Virus record (IMG/VR): IMGVR_UViG_3300013126_002903
Location: 1-21,641 of that record
Strand: one strand, 5' to 3'
Source of the DNA: a virus
DNA length: 21,641 nucleotides
In this document: piece by piece, positions 5,130-12,007 of the stretch
Layout: every line of letters starts with the position of its first letter
How positions within the stretch are numbered: the first letter of the stretch is position 1
Notes under the pieces: generated by a model
What the model was told of the DNA's origin: nothing
Seen by the model: the letters and a program-made list of their open reading frames with translations, nothing else
The model's database searches: none
Made by a program: the position numbers and the translations under genes

Positions 5130-6943
5130 CCGAAAGTTCAACACTAAACGCCGCCTTAGATTACGCCGCTCGTGGTTGGTCGGTCCTCCCTTTGTACACT
5201 ATCCAAGGCGGACGATGTACTTGTGGTAATCGAGAATGTTCTTCTCCGGGGAAGCATCCGATGCCATCCTCGTGGAAGGAGCACTGGGAGCGTCGAGCCG
5301 GTGACGACGAGATCAGAGCGTGGTGGGGGAAGTGGCCCAACGCCAACATCGGAGTGGTTACCGGGGAAATTTCCGGCATAGTCGTGGCCGATATTGACAC
5401 CAAGCGAGGCGGAAAGGCTAGTGAGCAGTGGAAGCGGGCACCGACCGACTTAATTTCCGATACGGGTGGAGGCGGGCACCACCTGTTTTATCACTACCCT
5501 ACTGGGGAAGACATCGGCAACTCAGTTGGAGCAGACGGCATCGATGTCCGGGCCAACCGTGGTTTGGTGGTGCTTCCACCTTCGATGCACATCAGCGGGA
5601 AACGTTACTCGTGGCGAAGTCAAGGGACCATGGGCCAGTGGGTTCCGCCTCCGTCTTCCGTCCGTGAGCGACCAGTAGATGGTAGCAAGCCAAAGTGGCT
5701 CTCCGAGGCTTTGGGAGGAGTTGGATACGGTCAGAGGGACGACACCGCCACCAGAATAGCTGGATACTTCGCGGGCAAAGACGTGCCCCCGGATGTGACC
5801 TTACAGGTTCTATCGGCATGGAACGAAAAGAACGACCCACCGCTGCCAGTGGCCGACCTGAGCCGAATTGTGAAGTCGGTCTACGAAGGACACGTCCGCA
5901 GAGCTACCGTCCGGGGCGGTCTACAAGTCACAGCCACCGGCAGTAGAACCAACAGTCCTTTCTCGGTTACGCCACTTGATAACTTTATGCGAACGTACGC
6001 CGACCGAGAAGTACGGTGGATCATAAAGGACTGGATTCCGGAAGATACCATGCTCTTGGCAGTGGCTCCTCCGGGAACCAGAAAGACGTGGATGCTCTTT
6101 GACTTGGCCGTGTCCGTAGCCACCGGTACTCCGTTTTTGGGAATGTACCCGGTGGAAAAGATCGGACCGGTGATCATCGTTCAGCAGGAAGACCCACATA
6201 GCGATATTGCTTCCCGGTTGAGCGAGATTATTAATGCGCGACTTGGGATTGGTGATCGGACAAACGATAGCGGTAGCTTCGAGTTAGCTTTACCACCAAA
6301 TATTCCAATTTTCTTACACGAAGACCGGAGCTTGCACTTCGAAGACCCAGCATCCATGGAGAGCCTATATGCGGTGGTACAGAGCGTACAACCTGCTTTG
6401 GTGATTGTGGACCCGTTGTACTCTGCCGCGTCGACAGACGACTACATGGCCAAGGCTACTACCGCTATGTTGGGTTTAAAGACAATCCGCGACCGGTGTC
6501 GGACCAGCTTTGCCATCGCCCACCACACCAAAAAACGGGTGGGCACGGATACCGATCGAGAAGGCGCGTGGGGCTCTACCTTCTTAAATGCGTGGTTGGA
6601 AACGGGCTGGCAAATTAGGGCAGTTGAGAACCAGCCAAATACCGTCAACATTCTGAGGCACTTCAAGGTAAGAGGTGGCGTACCGCCCGTCCAATTAAAG
6701 TTTGATATCGAGACAGAGACGGACCACCGATACCGGGTGGAAGTGGTAGAGGAAGACGAAGTGGGACCTTCCGGCATCCTCGACCAGCTACAGGCCGGCC
6801 CTATGTCGGTAGCTGACTTGGCGGAAGCGTTGGGAACCAGCAAAGAAGCAGTACGCGAAACTTTGCGGCGAATGCGGCTGGATGGGCTCGTGTCGAACAA
6901 AGGCCAGTTGTGGAAGTTGGAACAAGAACTTCCGTCCCTATAG
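5123..6943 (+). CDS. Bifunctional primase-polymerase with RepA-like helicase domain
   Basis: Replication initiator fusing primer synthesis to a hexameric-helicase-type ATPase (606 aa). The N-terminal prim-pol domain (about 1-200) has a Cys insert (CTCGNRECSSPGKHP), the metal-binding pair Asp90/Asp92 in VVADIDTKRGG, the GGGGHHLFY nucleotide-binding His (119-120), and DVRANRGLVVLPPSMH. A middle linker leads to an AAA_25/RepA-like domain with a variant Walker A, APPGTRKT (315-322), Walker B VIVDP (427-431) and the AHHTKKR sensor motif (466-472). The C-terminus (about 555-606) is a winged-helix (SVADLAEALGTSKEAVRETLRRM) likely binding origin DNA. The GTG start overlaps nrdJ by 7 nt with no clear ribosome binding site, which implies coupled translation. 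Confidence 0.9.
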   Translation: MLAESSTLNAALDYAARGWSVLPLYTIQGGRCTCGNRECSSPGKHPMPSSWKEHWERRAGDDEIRAWWGKWPNANIGVVTGEISGIVVADIDTKRGGKASEQWKRAPTDLISDTGGGGHHLFYHYPTGEDIGNSVGADGIDVRANRGLVVLPPSMHISGKRYSWRSQGTMGQWVPPPSSVRERPVDGSKPKWLSEALGGVGYGQRDDTATRIAGYFAGKDVPPDVTLQVLSAWNEKNDPPLPVADLSRIVKSVYEGHVRRATVRGGLQVTATGSRTNSPFSVTPLDNFMRTYADREVRWIIKDWIPEDTMLLAVAPPGTRKTWMLFDLAVSVATGTPFLGMYPVEKIGPVIIVQQEDPHSDIASRLSEIINARLGIGDRTNDSGSFELALPPNIPIFLHEDRSLHFEDPASMESLYAVVQSVQPALVIVDPLYSAASTDDYMAKATTAMLGLKTIRDRCRTSFAIAHHTKKRVGTDTDREGAWGSTFLNAWLETGWQIRAVENQPNTVNILRHFKVRGGVPPVQLKFDIETETDHRYRVEVVEEDEVGPSGILDQLQAGPMSVADLAEALGTSKEAVRETLRRMRLDGLVSNKGQLWKLEQELPSL

Positions 6944-6954
6944 CCAATAGGATA

Positions 6955-6983
6955 TTGACAAGCTGTGCCGGCTGTGGTTTAAT
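6955..6983 (+). promoter_or_regulatory. Phage-type promoter P3 (rightward)
   Basis: TTGACA, a 17-base spacer ending TGG, and TTTAAT form a near-consensus extended -10 sigma70 promoter 12 bases after the primase stop. Its leader aligns with that of the promoter at 14479-14507: -10, A/G-rich stretch, CCGGG-type hairpin, then GAGTGCA. Both drive proteins containing the CGCG...GHD domain. Confidence 0.8.
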
Positions 6984-6993
6984 AGAAGGGTTC

Positions 6994-7008
6994 CGGGCGA
7001 AGCGCCCG
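6994..7008 (+). promoter_or_regulatory. Leader hairpin between P3 and the ribosome binding site
   Basis: CGGGCG, loop AAG, CGCCCG forms a 6-bp GC stem near the 5' end of the P3 transcript, upstream of AGAGGAG. A hairpin in the same place follows P5. Such 5' hairpins commonly stabilise phage mRNAs against 5'-dependent decay. That role is inference. Confidence 0.5.
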
Positions 7009-7023
7009 CAACAGAGGAGTGCA

Positions 7024-7656
7024 ATGGCAACAAAAACATATTCCGCAATCCCCATACACGTACCAGACACTCGCCAATGTCCCGTGTGCAAAACATGGGT
7101 TGAGTGCCGACCCGGTACCCGAGGCAAGCTCGATGAACATATTGGTCGGGAACACCCCGAGACGCAAGCCAAACAAGAAGCCACGTTCCGCGACTTGCTT
7201 GGACTACAAGAAGGAGAGATTCTAATGTCGGACAACAACGAAACTGTGGGCGGAATGACCCCCACCAAGACCAAGCGCGCCCCCAAGGCAAAGGCCGAGC
7301 CCAAGCTGAAGATCGTCAAGCCCGAAAAGGTTGCGATCAACTGCCTCTGCGGTTGTGGCACCCTCTGCAAGCCCGGTTCCTCGTTCCTGACGGGCCACGA
7401 CGCCCGCCTTGATGGTCGCCTCTCAAAGTGGCGCGATAACGGCGGCCCTTTCCCCGTCGACGAAGTGCTTGCCGCCAAAATCCTGCCAACCTTCCACAAG
7501 GGGAAGTATGCCCTGCTGGCCACCGCCGAAGGTCGTGTCGAAGTCGACAAAGCCCGCGCAGCCGCGCAGGAAGCCGCCATCGCCAAGAAGGCCGAGCAGG
7601 AAATGGCTAAGGAAGCCGCCGCCAAGGCAAAAGCCGAAGCTGTCCCCGCCGCGTAA
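7024..7656 (+). CDS. C2H2-finger / CGCG-GHD domain protein, possible dual start (210 aa)
   Basis: No named function is recognised. Residues 19-44 form a C2H2-like finger (CPVC...HIGREH). Residues 107-126 hold CLCGCGTLCK...FLTGHDARL, a small Cys/His motif shared with the protein at 14552-15145, ending in a common TFH(K/N)G(K/E)(Y/F)A segment. The last 45 residues are an Ala/Lys/Glu-rich helix resembling a histone-like or coiled tail. The ATG at 7024 follows AGAGGAG. An internal in-frame ATG at 7225 (Met68) has its own AAGGAG, so a shorter 143-aa form lacking the finger is likely. The first gene after promoter P3, followed by a strong hairpin, it is probably made in large amounts. It may bind DNA. 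Confidence 0.75.
   Translation: MATKTYSAIPIHVPDTRQCPVCKTWVECRPGTRGKLDEHIGREHPETQAKQEATFRDLLGLQEGEILMSDNNETVGGMTPTKTKRAPKAKAEPKLKIVKPEKVAINCLCGCGTLCKPGSSFLTGHDARLDGRLSKWRDNGGPFPVDEVLAAKILPTFHKGKYALLATAEGRVEVDKARAAAQEAAIAKKAEQEMAKEAAAKAKAEAVPAA
7211..7227 (+). promoter_or_regulatory. Internal ribosome binding site and start codon
   Basis: AAGGAG is followed 8 nt later by an in-frame ATG (7225), inside the C2H2/GHD gene. The site is better than many annotated starts in this window. Codon use shifts to a strongly GC-ending, Ala/Lys-rich style right after it, as if two ORFs had been fused. Either two isoforms are made or the upstream finger ORF was originally separate. Confidence 0.5.
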
Positions 7657-7672
7657 GCCGCCCCGCCGCCCC

Positions 7673-7704
7673 GGGGGAGGGTCCGCCCCTCCGGACCCTC
7701 CCCC
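7673..7704 (+). terminator. Strong GC hairpin, probable terminator
   Basis: A perfect 13-bp inverted repeat (GGGGGAGGGTCCG, 6-nt loop, complement) lies 17 nt after the stop of the GHD protein gene. No U-tract follows, so it is either a stem-only terminator, a partial attenuator or an mRNA 3' stabiliser. The nuclease gene downstream has no promoter of its own, so some read-through is expected. This would keep the GHD protein high and the nuclease low. Confidence 0.65.
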
Positions 7705-7740
7705 ACCACCGCCCTAAAAGGAGAACGTTTCAGGAGTGTA

Positions 7741-8787
7741 ATTACGAAAACATCACCGGAACTCTTGTCTTACTCCCGGCTTTCGGAGTGGCTTAAGTGC
7801 CGTTACCGCTGGGAACTTCGGTACGAGCGGAAAATTACGCAACGCGTCAACGATCGCGCACCCCAACTCGGCTCCGCCATTCACGTCGGCTTAGCTGCCG
7901 CTCTTAACGAACACGCAAAACAGCATGAGGTTGTGGACATCGCCTATGCCGCGTCCTGTTCAGCCATCGAAGCTTGGCGGGCGGAATGGTATACCCGCGA
8001 TATGTTCGATGAGGAATACGAGCAGGTTGAAGAAGTAGCTACTACTGCTACAATTATCGCTGCCCGTACCCTCGACGACTTCCATCTTCCACAATGGGAG
8101 GTTCTTCAACATCGCGGCGTGCCACTTGTGGAGAAGCAGTTAAAGGTTCGACTCCCCGGGTGGGCGGGTTTCCAAGTCTACTTCGATCTGGTGGCCCGCG
8201 ACCTGAACACTGGCCATGTGTGGCTTATCGATTGGAAGACCCGGAAGCAGTTCCTTCCGGTAGAAGCCGAGGAGGTCAACCTCCAGATGGGCATCTATCA
8301 GGAGGTAGCGCGTCGGCTTGGCATTCCGGCTGTTGGCTCCATCGCCTACCAGATCCGATCCAAGGTCCCAGCAACTCCGACCCTCAATAAAAACGGGACT
8401 ATGAGCCGGTCCCAGATCACCACCGACTGGCCCACTTACCGACAGGCACTTGTCGATAACGGGCTCGACCCAGAAGATTACCGGGAGGAAATGAGCGCCA
8501 AACTAACGACGCCGTTCTTTTCCCGGGCCACAGCGTATCGTACCGATGAAGAGACTCGGGCGTTATGGGAAGAGGTTGTGGTTCCTGCATCCCATGAAAT
8601 GCGGTACACCCGCCGCCATTTTCTCCGGAACCTGTACGCACTCAACTGCCAGACGTGTTGGGCTCGCCCTTGGTGTCTGGAGGAAATGCGCGGTCAAGAC
8701 CCGAGTTGGTTGCTCAACTCCCAGCTACAACAAGTTGCTGCAGCCGTCGATGCCGATACCCCCATTGACACCGACGAACCTATCTGA
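7741..8787 (+). CDS. PD-(D/E)XK exonuclease with Fe-S cysteines (Cas4/RecB-like)
   Basis: A recombination or replication nuclease of the RecB/Cas4 family. Counting from the TTG at 7765: the entry motif LSYSRLSEWLKC with Cys12; GSAIH (His40); Asp141 in QVYFDLVA; DWK (Asp156, Lys158) as the PD-(D/E)XK core; and LQMGIYQ (Gln174, Tyr178). With Cys12, CQTCWARPWC (295, 298, 304) completes the four cysteines of a 4Fe-4S cluster that pins the fold. The start is unusual: an ATT at 7741 sits 4 nt after AGGAG, exactly like the ATG of the gene at 7024, and adds TKTSPEL. The TTG at 7765 has no ribosome binding site. The gene lies upstream of a Sak4-like ATPase, as expected for a recombination module. Confidence 0.85.
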   Translation: MTKTSPELLSYSRLSEWLKCRYRWELRYERKITQRVNDRAPQLGSAIHVGLAAALNEHAKQHEVVDIAYAASCSAIEAWRAEWYTRDMFDEEYEQVEEVATTATIIAARTLDDFHLPQWEVLQHRGVPLVEKQLKVRLPGWAGFQVYFDLVARDLNTGHVWLIDWKTRKQFLPVEAEEVNLQMGIYQEVARRLGIPAVGSIAYQIRSKVPATPTLNKNGTMSRSQITTDWPTYRQALVDNGLDPEDYREEMSAKLTTPFFSRATAYRTDEETRALWEEVVVPASHEMRYTRRHFLRNLYALNCQTCWARPWCLEEMRGQDPSWLLNSQLQQVAAAVDADTPIDTDEPI

Positions 8788-8793
8788 TATGTT
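8765..8793 (+). promoter_or_regulatory. Phage-type promoter P4 (rightward)
   Basis: TTGACA, a 17-base spacer ending TGA, and TATGTT overlap the last codons of the nuclease gene. The first ten spacer bases (ccgacgaacc) match the promoter at 14479 at eight positions. The -10 is weaker than in the other copies. It would drive the ATPase at 8822 and the genes beyond. Confidence 0.6.
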
Positions 8794-8821
8794 GGTAGTA
8801 ACCTAGTTTAGGAGTGCACTG

Positions 8822-9688
8822 ATGGCAATTCACACCCCATATTTGGCCGGGGCGGAAAAGCCCAAGATCAACGCCCTGATCTACGGGCGACCGGGTTGCG
8901 GCAAGACTACTTTTGCCGCGCAAGCCAATGACCATCCCGACATGGCTAATGCGTTGTTTCTCAACGTCGAGGGTGGTTTACTTTCAGTCGCCCACCGGGG
9001 CGATATTCAGGCCATCGACATCCGCGATTCCAAGACCTTGGAAGATGTCTTTTGGGATTTGGTGAATAAAGATCCGGCGTTCGCGGACATCCAGACGATT
9101 GTCATCGACTCCGGATCCGAACTCCAATCGGTTGGTCTTCAGCAAATCGTCAGTGACGCCGTGGCCGACCCGAAGAAGGTTCGCCGGGACGATCTTGACG
9201 AAATCGAGATCGGAGACTACGGCAAGTCGACGGCCCAGCTTACACGGCTTTTCCGCTGGTTCCGCGACAGCCCGTACCACGTGATCATCACGGCTCTCCC
9301 CAAGTACGTATTCCCGAAGGGGAACACCAACGAGAACAAAGAGCCCATCGACTGCATCCCCTCTTTTACCGCCAAACTGGCCGAATCGGTCATGGGCTAC
9401 GTCGATTTCGTGTGGTACATGTACATCGACGCTGAGGGGAACCGTAAGATGCTTACACAGGAAAAGGGAATCTACCGGGCCAAAACGCGTGGCCCGGAGT
9501 TCGCCATGACGTTGGGACAGGTCGTCTCCGACCCCAACCTTAGTAGCATTTACGACCTGCTCCTAAAGACTCAGGGGAAAACCCCCTCCAAACCTGTCGC
9601 AATCAAGCGACCCGTCACAGCCGTGAAACCTCCGGCTACTCTGCCGGAACCGGCCCTAAGTCCTGAGTCCGAACAGGCTAGCGCTTAA
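8822..9688 (+). CDS. Sak4-like RecA-fold ATPase (AAA_24 type)
   Basis: A single-strand annealing or recombination ATPase of the phage Sak4 kind (288 aa). Walker A is YGRPGCGKTT (21-30) and Walker B is TIVIDS. The middle contains the acidic DDLDEIEIGDYGK stretch and RLFRWFRDSPYHVIITALPK, typical of AAA_24 proteins. The C-terminus is a Pro/Lys-rich tail (KTPSKPVAIKRPVTAVKP...ESEQASA) likely flexible and protein-binding. The ATG has TAGGAG upstream. It follows a Cas4-like nuclease and precedes a probable ssDNA-binding partner, the usual order in Sak4 recombination modules. A role in DNA repair or replication restart is likely. Confidence 0.85.
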   Translation: MAIHTPYLAGAEKPKINALIYGRPGCGKTTFAAQANDHPDMANALFLNVEGGLLSVAHRGDIQAIDIRDSKTLEDVFWDLVNKDPAFADIQTIVIDSGSELQSVGLQQIVSDAVADPKKVRRDDLDEIEIGDYGKSTAQLTRLFRWFRDSPYHVIITALPKYVFPKGNTNENKEPIDCIPSFTAKLAESVMGYVDFVWYMYIDAEGNRKMLTQEKGIYRAKTRGPEFAMTLGQVVSDPNLSSIYDLLLKTQGKTPSKPVAIKRPVTAVKPPATLPEPALSPESEQASA

Positions 9689-9692
9689 GCGC
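9681..9692. repeat. 12-bp palindrome over the ATPase stop codon
   Basis: GCGCTTAAGCGC is a perfect palindrome spanning the TAA of the Sak4-like gene. It is immediately followed by a GCC-TTCG-GGC mini-hairpin in the 28-nt gap before the next gene. It may be an mRNA processing or stability structure. A protein-binding site is equally possible. Confidence 0.35.
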
Positions 9693-9716
9693 CTTCGGGC
9701 AGAAAGCACAAAGAAA

Positions 9717-10181
9717 ATGGCAGTCCCCGGTAACGTAGTCGATCCGTTCGCGCAGTCCAATCCGCAGGAAGACGTCGAGTTTCAGGTAGACCTGACCGAT
9801 ATCCAGTCGAATTTCCGCATCCCGAAGGGCGAGTACGAAGCGGTTTGTTTCGATGTCGAGCGGTCCATCAGCGACGCGGGCAACCCGATGATCATCTGGT
9901 CTTTTCGCCTCACCAAAGGCGAATTCGCCGGACGCGAATGGAAGAACTTCACGGCCCTGACTCCGCAAGCGATGTGGAAGGTGGCCGAGACAGTCGAGTC
10001 GCTTGGTCTTGGTGCGACCGGTTCTGTGTCCCGGTTCAAGGCCGAAGACGCCCTCGGCCGACTCTGCGTACTCGCCATGATCGATGACGAGTACAAGGGA
10101 CAGAAGCGATCCGCTATCGGTTCGGTAATGCCCCACCCGGACGGAGTCGGGACCAAGATGAAGGCAGCCGGTCAGCCTTAG
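9717..10181 (+). CDS. Probable ssDNA-binding protein (DUF669-like, 154 aa)
   Basis: The layout is that of phage DUF669-type proteins encoded next to Sak4 ATPases: a short N-terminal arm (NVVDPFAQ), a beta-rich core (DIQSNFRIPKGEYEAVCFDVERSIS, NPMIIWSFRLTKGEFAGREWKNFTAL), a helix around the ALTPQAMWKVAETVESLG segment, and a final strand pair (GRLCVLAMIDDEYKGQKRSAIGSVMPHP). These are believed to coat single-stranded DNA and help the annealing ATPase. The start ATG has only a weak ribosome binding site. Upstream spacing is 28 nt and the gene is followed by a hairpin. The assignment rests on fold pattern and neighbours, not on a catalytic motif. Confidence 0.65.
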   Translation: MAVPGNVVDPFAQSNPQEDVEFQVDLTDIQSNFRIPKGEYEAVCFDVERSISDAGNPMIIWSFRLTKGEFAGREWKNFTALTPQAMWKVAETVESLGLGATGSVSRFKAEDALGRLCVLAMIDDEYKGQKRSAIGSVMPHPDGVGTKMKAAGQP

Positions 10182-10209
10182 CGAGAAGCTGAGCACGACC
10201 CGCCTGTAA

Positions 10210-10240
10210 GGGGCTGGCCTACGCACTCCGGGCCAGCCCC
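10210..10240 (+). terminator. 10-bp hairpin between SSB-like and polymerase genes
   Basis: GGGGCTGGCC, an 11-nt loop, and GGCCAGCCCC form a perfect stem in the 89-nt gap. No U-tract follows and no promoter is seen before the polymerase, so this looks like an attenuator or an RNA processing site rather than a full stop. It is the first of three hairpins clustered over the start of the polymerase gene. Confidence 0.55.
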
Positions 10241-10250
10241 CAATTCCACA

Positions 10251-10309
10251 AAGAAGGGAGGGGAAAATCCATGGCGACCGTCAGCACCGAAGATTTCCCC
10301 TCCCTTCTT
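10251..10309 (+). promoter_or_regulatory. Long hairpin enclosing the polymerase ribosome binding site and start
   Basis: The arms are 10251-10269 and 10292-10309. They pair over 18 bp with a single bulged A. The left arm holds the Shine-Dalgarno GGGAGGGG (10256-10263). The ATG (10271-10273) is in the 22-nt loop and the right arm is codons 8-13. Folded, this would hide the ribosome binding site, so the polymerase should be translated only when the hairpin is opened or not formed. This is the geometry of the T4 gp43 translational operator, where the polymerase binds its own mRNA. That analogy is inference. Confidence 0.75.
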
Positions 10310-12007
10310 CGTCGAATTGACGCCGCCGACGAGATTACCGTCGACCTTGAAACCACCGGGCTGCACCCATGGCTAGGCGATGAAATGGTGGGTACAGCCA
10401 TCCAAACAGACGGGCGGGATACTTACTACGTTCCATTCCGCCACTTGCACTCTAATCTCCCGCCCGTCTGTTTGGGTCCTCTAGTAAAGACTCTGGAACG
10501 CCACCCCAACCATGTCTACTTCAACGCCCAGTTCGACATTCAGTTTCTGATGGCCGAGGGTATGAAGTTGCCGGTGCACATTAAAGACTCAATGCTTGCC
10601 GCCCATCTGGTAGACGAAAACGAACCGAGTCACGCCCTCAAGACGCTAGGTGACAAGTACATTGGCACCGGGGCCAGCGCTGAACAGAAGGCCCTCGACA
10701 CCATCCTGCTAGAACACAAATTAAAAAAGAATGAGATGGGGAAGCTGGACCCCGCGTTGGTCGCACCCTACGCCGAACAGGACGTGCGTCTGACCACTCA
10801 GCTTCTCCGGTTCTACGAACCAAAGCTAGCCGCGTGGCACATCTCCCACCTATTCGACGAAGCCAACGAATACGCCCGGGCGTTGACGGACATGAGCGTT
10901 ACCGGTATCGCCATTGATGTTAATCTTACTCGACAATACCTCGAAGAATGCGGTCCGCAGACGGACGCCGCCAAAGCTACGCTACGAAAGTTGGCCGATA
11001 ATCCCAACCTCAACCCGGCCAGTGCTCCGCAAATGAAGAAGTTGTTGGGATTGCCGTCCACAGCCGCCCCGTTCTTAGAGCGGTTACAAATGCAGGGCAA
11101 ACTGTCGGACGAACAAAAGACGCTGGTGGATGCCATCCAGCTATTTCGCAGTTGGAATCGAACAGCCGGGGCTTATTACCAGCCGTACCTTGAGTCGATG
11201 GATGAAAACGGCGTACTGCATCCGACCTTCAACCAAGCCCGAGTGGTAACCGGACGACTAAGTTGTTCCGATCCCAACCTACAGGCAATTCCTCGCCACG
11301 ATGACCGGGTGGTTGGCAAGGTAAAAAACATCTTCATTGCTCGTCCCGGGTTTACTTTGGCGAATGCCGACTACGGACAGGCCGAGTTGCGGATGCTTGC
11401 ACACTACACCCAAGACCAAGAGATGATCGACCTGTTTCTCTCTGGCGTTGACTTCCACGGAGCGACAGCCGAGCAATTCCATATGTCCCGGGATGTCGCC
11501 AAGCGAATTAACTTCGGGATAGCATACGGACTCGGTAAGCGGGGTCTATCCGAGCGTACCGGGTTAACCGAGCAACAAGCCGCCGCGCACCTGAAACGAT
11601 ACCACAACGGACACCCCGGAATTCGACGCCTGATGAACATGGCTGAGAGTACCGCCGTCAACCGGGGTTATATTCGCATGTGGACAGGTCGACCAGCCCG
11701 CTTCCCTGCCGGGGCGCGAGATGCACACAAGGCGATGTCAACCTTGATCCAAGGCGGGGTGGGTGAGGTCATGCGGGTAAAGATTACCGAACTGCACAAG
11801 GGACTACCCCGTTTTGGTGCCCGAATGACTCTGCAGGTTCACGACTCGATCATGTTTGAGATTCCAGACGAGAACCTACAAGAGACGCTGGCGTATATCC
11901 GGGCGACGATGACGGACCTTCCGTTTAGCTGCCCATTTATTGTTGATATAGAAGTAGGGAAACGGTGGGGAACCGCCGAGAAAGTAAAACAAGGAGTAGC
12001 AGCATGA
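10271..12007 (+). CDS. polA: Family A DNA polymerase with 3'-5' exonuclease (DpoZ candidate)
   Basis: Replicative polymerase (578 aa) with proofreading and no 5' nuclease. Exonuclease motifs: VDLETTG (Asp25, Glu27), NAQFD (Asn85, Asp89) and YAEQD (Tyr167, Asp171). Polymerase motifs: TGRLSCSDPNLQAIP; motif A ADYGQAELR (Asp367, Glu372), where family members usually have DYSQIELR; motif B R407..K411..F415..Y419 G; motif C QVHDSI (Asp525), where the usual HDE has become HDS. The gene overlaps purZ by 4 nt. Together with purZ this suggests the DpoZ group, which copies 2-aminoadenine in place of adenine. The start is fixed by GGGAGGGG 7 nt upstream, which lies in a long hairpin. Confidence 0.93.
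   Translation: MATVSTEDFPSLLRRIDAADEITVDLETTGLHPWLGDEMVGTAIQTDGRDTYYVPFRHLHSNLPPVCLGPLVKTLERHPNHVYFNAQFDIQFLMAEGMKLPVHIKDSMLAAHLVDENEPSHALKTLGDKYIGTGASAEQKALDTILLEHKLKKNEMGKLDPALVAPYAEQDVRLTTQLLRFYEPKLAAWHISHLFDEANEYARALTDMSVTGIAIDVNLTRQYLEECGPQTDAAKATLRKLADNPNLNPASAPQMKKLLGLPSTAAPFLERLQMQGKLSDEQKTLVDAIQLFRSWNRTAGAYYQPYLESMDENGVLHPTFNQARVVTGRLSCSDPNLQAIPRHDDRVVGKVKNIFIARPGFTLANADYGQAELRMLAHYTQDQEMIDLFLSGVDFHGATAEQFHMSRDVAKRINFGIAYGLGKRGLSERTGLTEQQAAAHLKRYHNGHPGIRRLMNMAESTAVNRGYIRMWTGRPARFPAGARDAHKAMSTLIQGGVGEVMRVKITELHKGLPRFGARMTLQVHDSIMFEIPDENLQETLAYIRATMTDLPFSCPFIVDIEVGKRWGTAEKVKQGVAA
10402..10475. repeat. 18-bp perfect inverted repeat inside the polymerase gene
   Basis: Arm 10402-10419 is the exact reverse complement of 10458-10475, with a 38-nt loop. 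It lies in codons 44-69 of the polymerase, next to the hairpin at the start codon. Such a long perfect repeat in conserved coding sequence is not expected by chance. It could be an mRNA structure acting with the start-site hairpin, or a DNA cruciform or single-strand origin element. Confidence 0.8.

Noticed and set aside
5396-5401. TTGACA inside the primase gene, and another near 12887 in purZ
   Set aside because: Neither has a -10 element at 16-18 bases, and both encode conserved protein residues.
6910-7023. Upstream extension of the C2H2/GHD protein
   Set aside because: The extension would run through promoter P3 and into the primase gene. The ATG at 7024 has a strong ribosome binding site.
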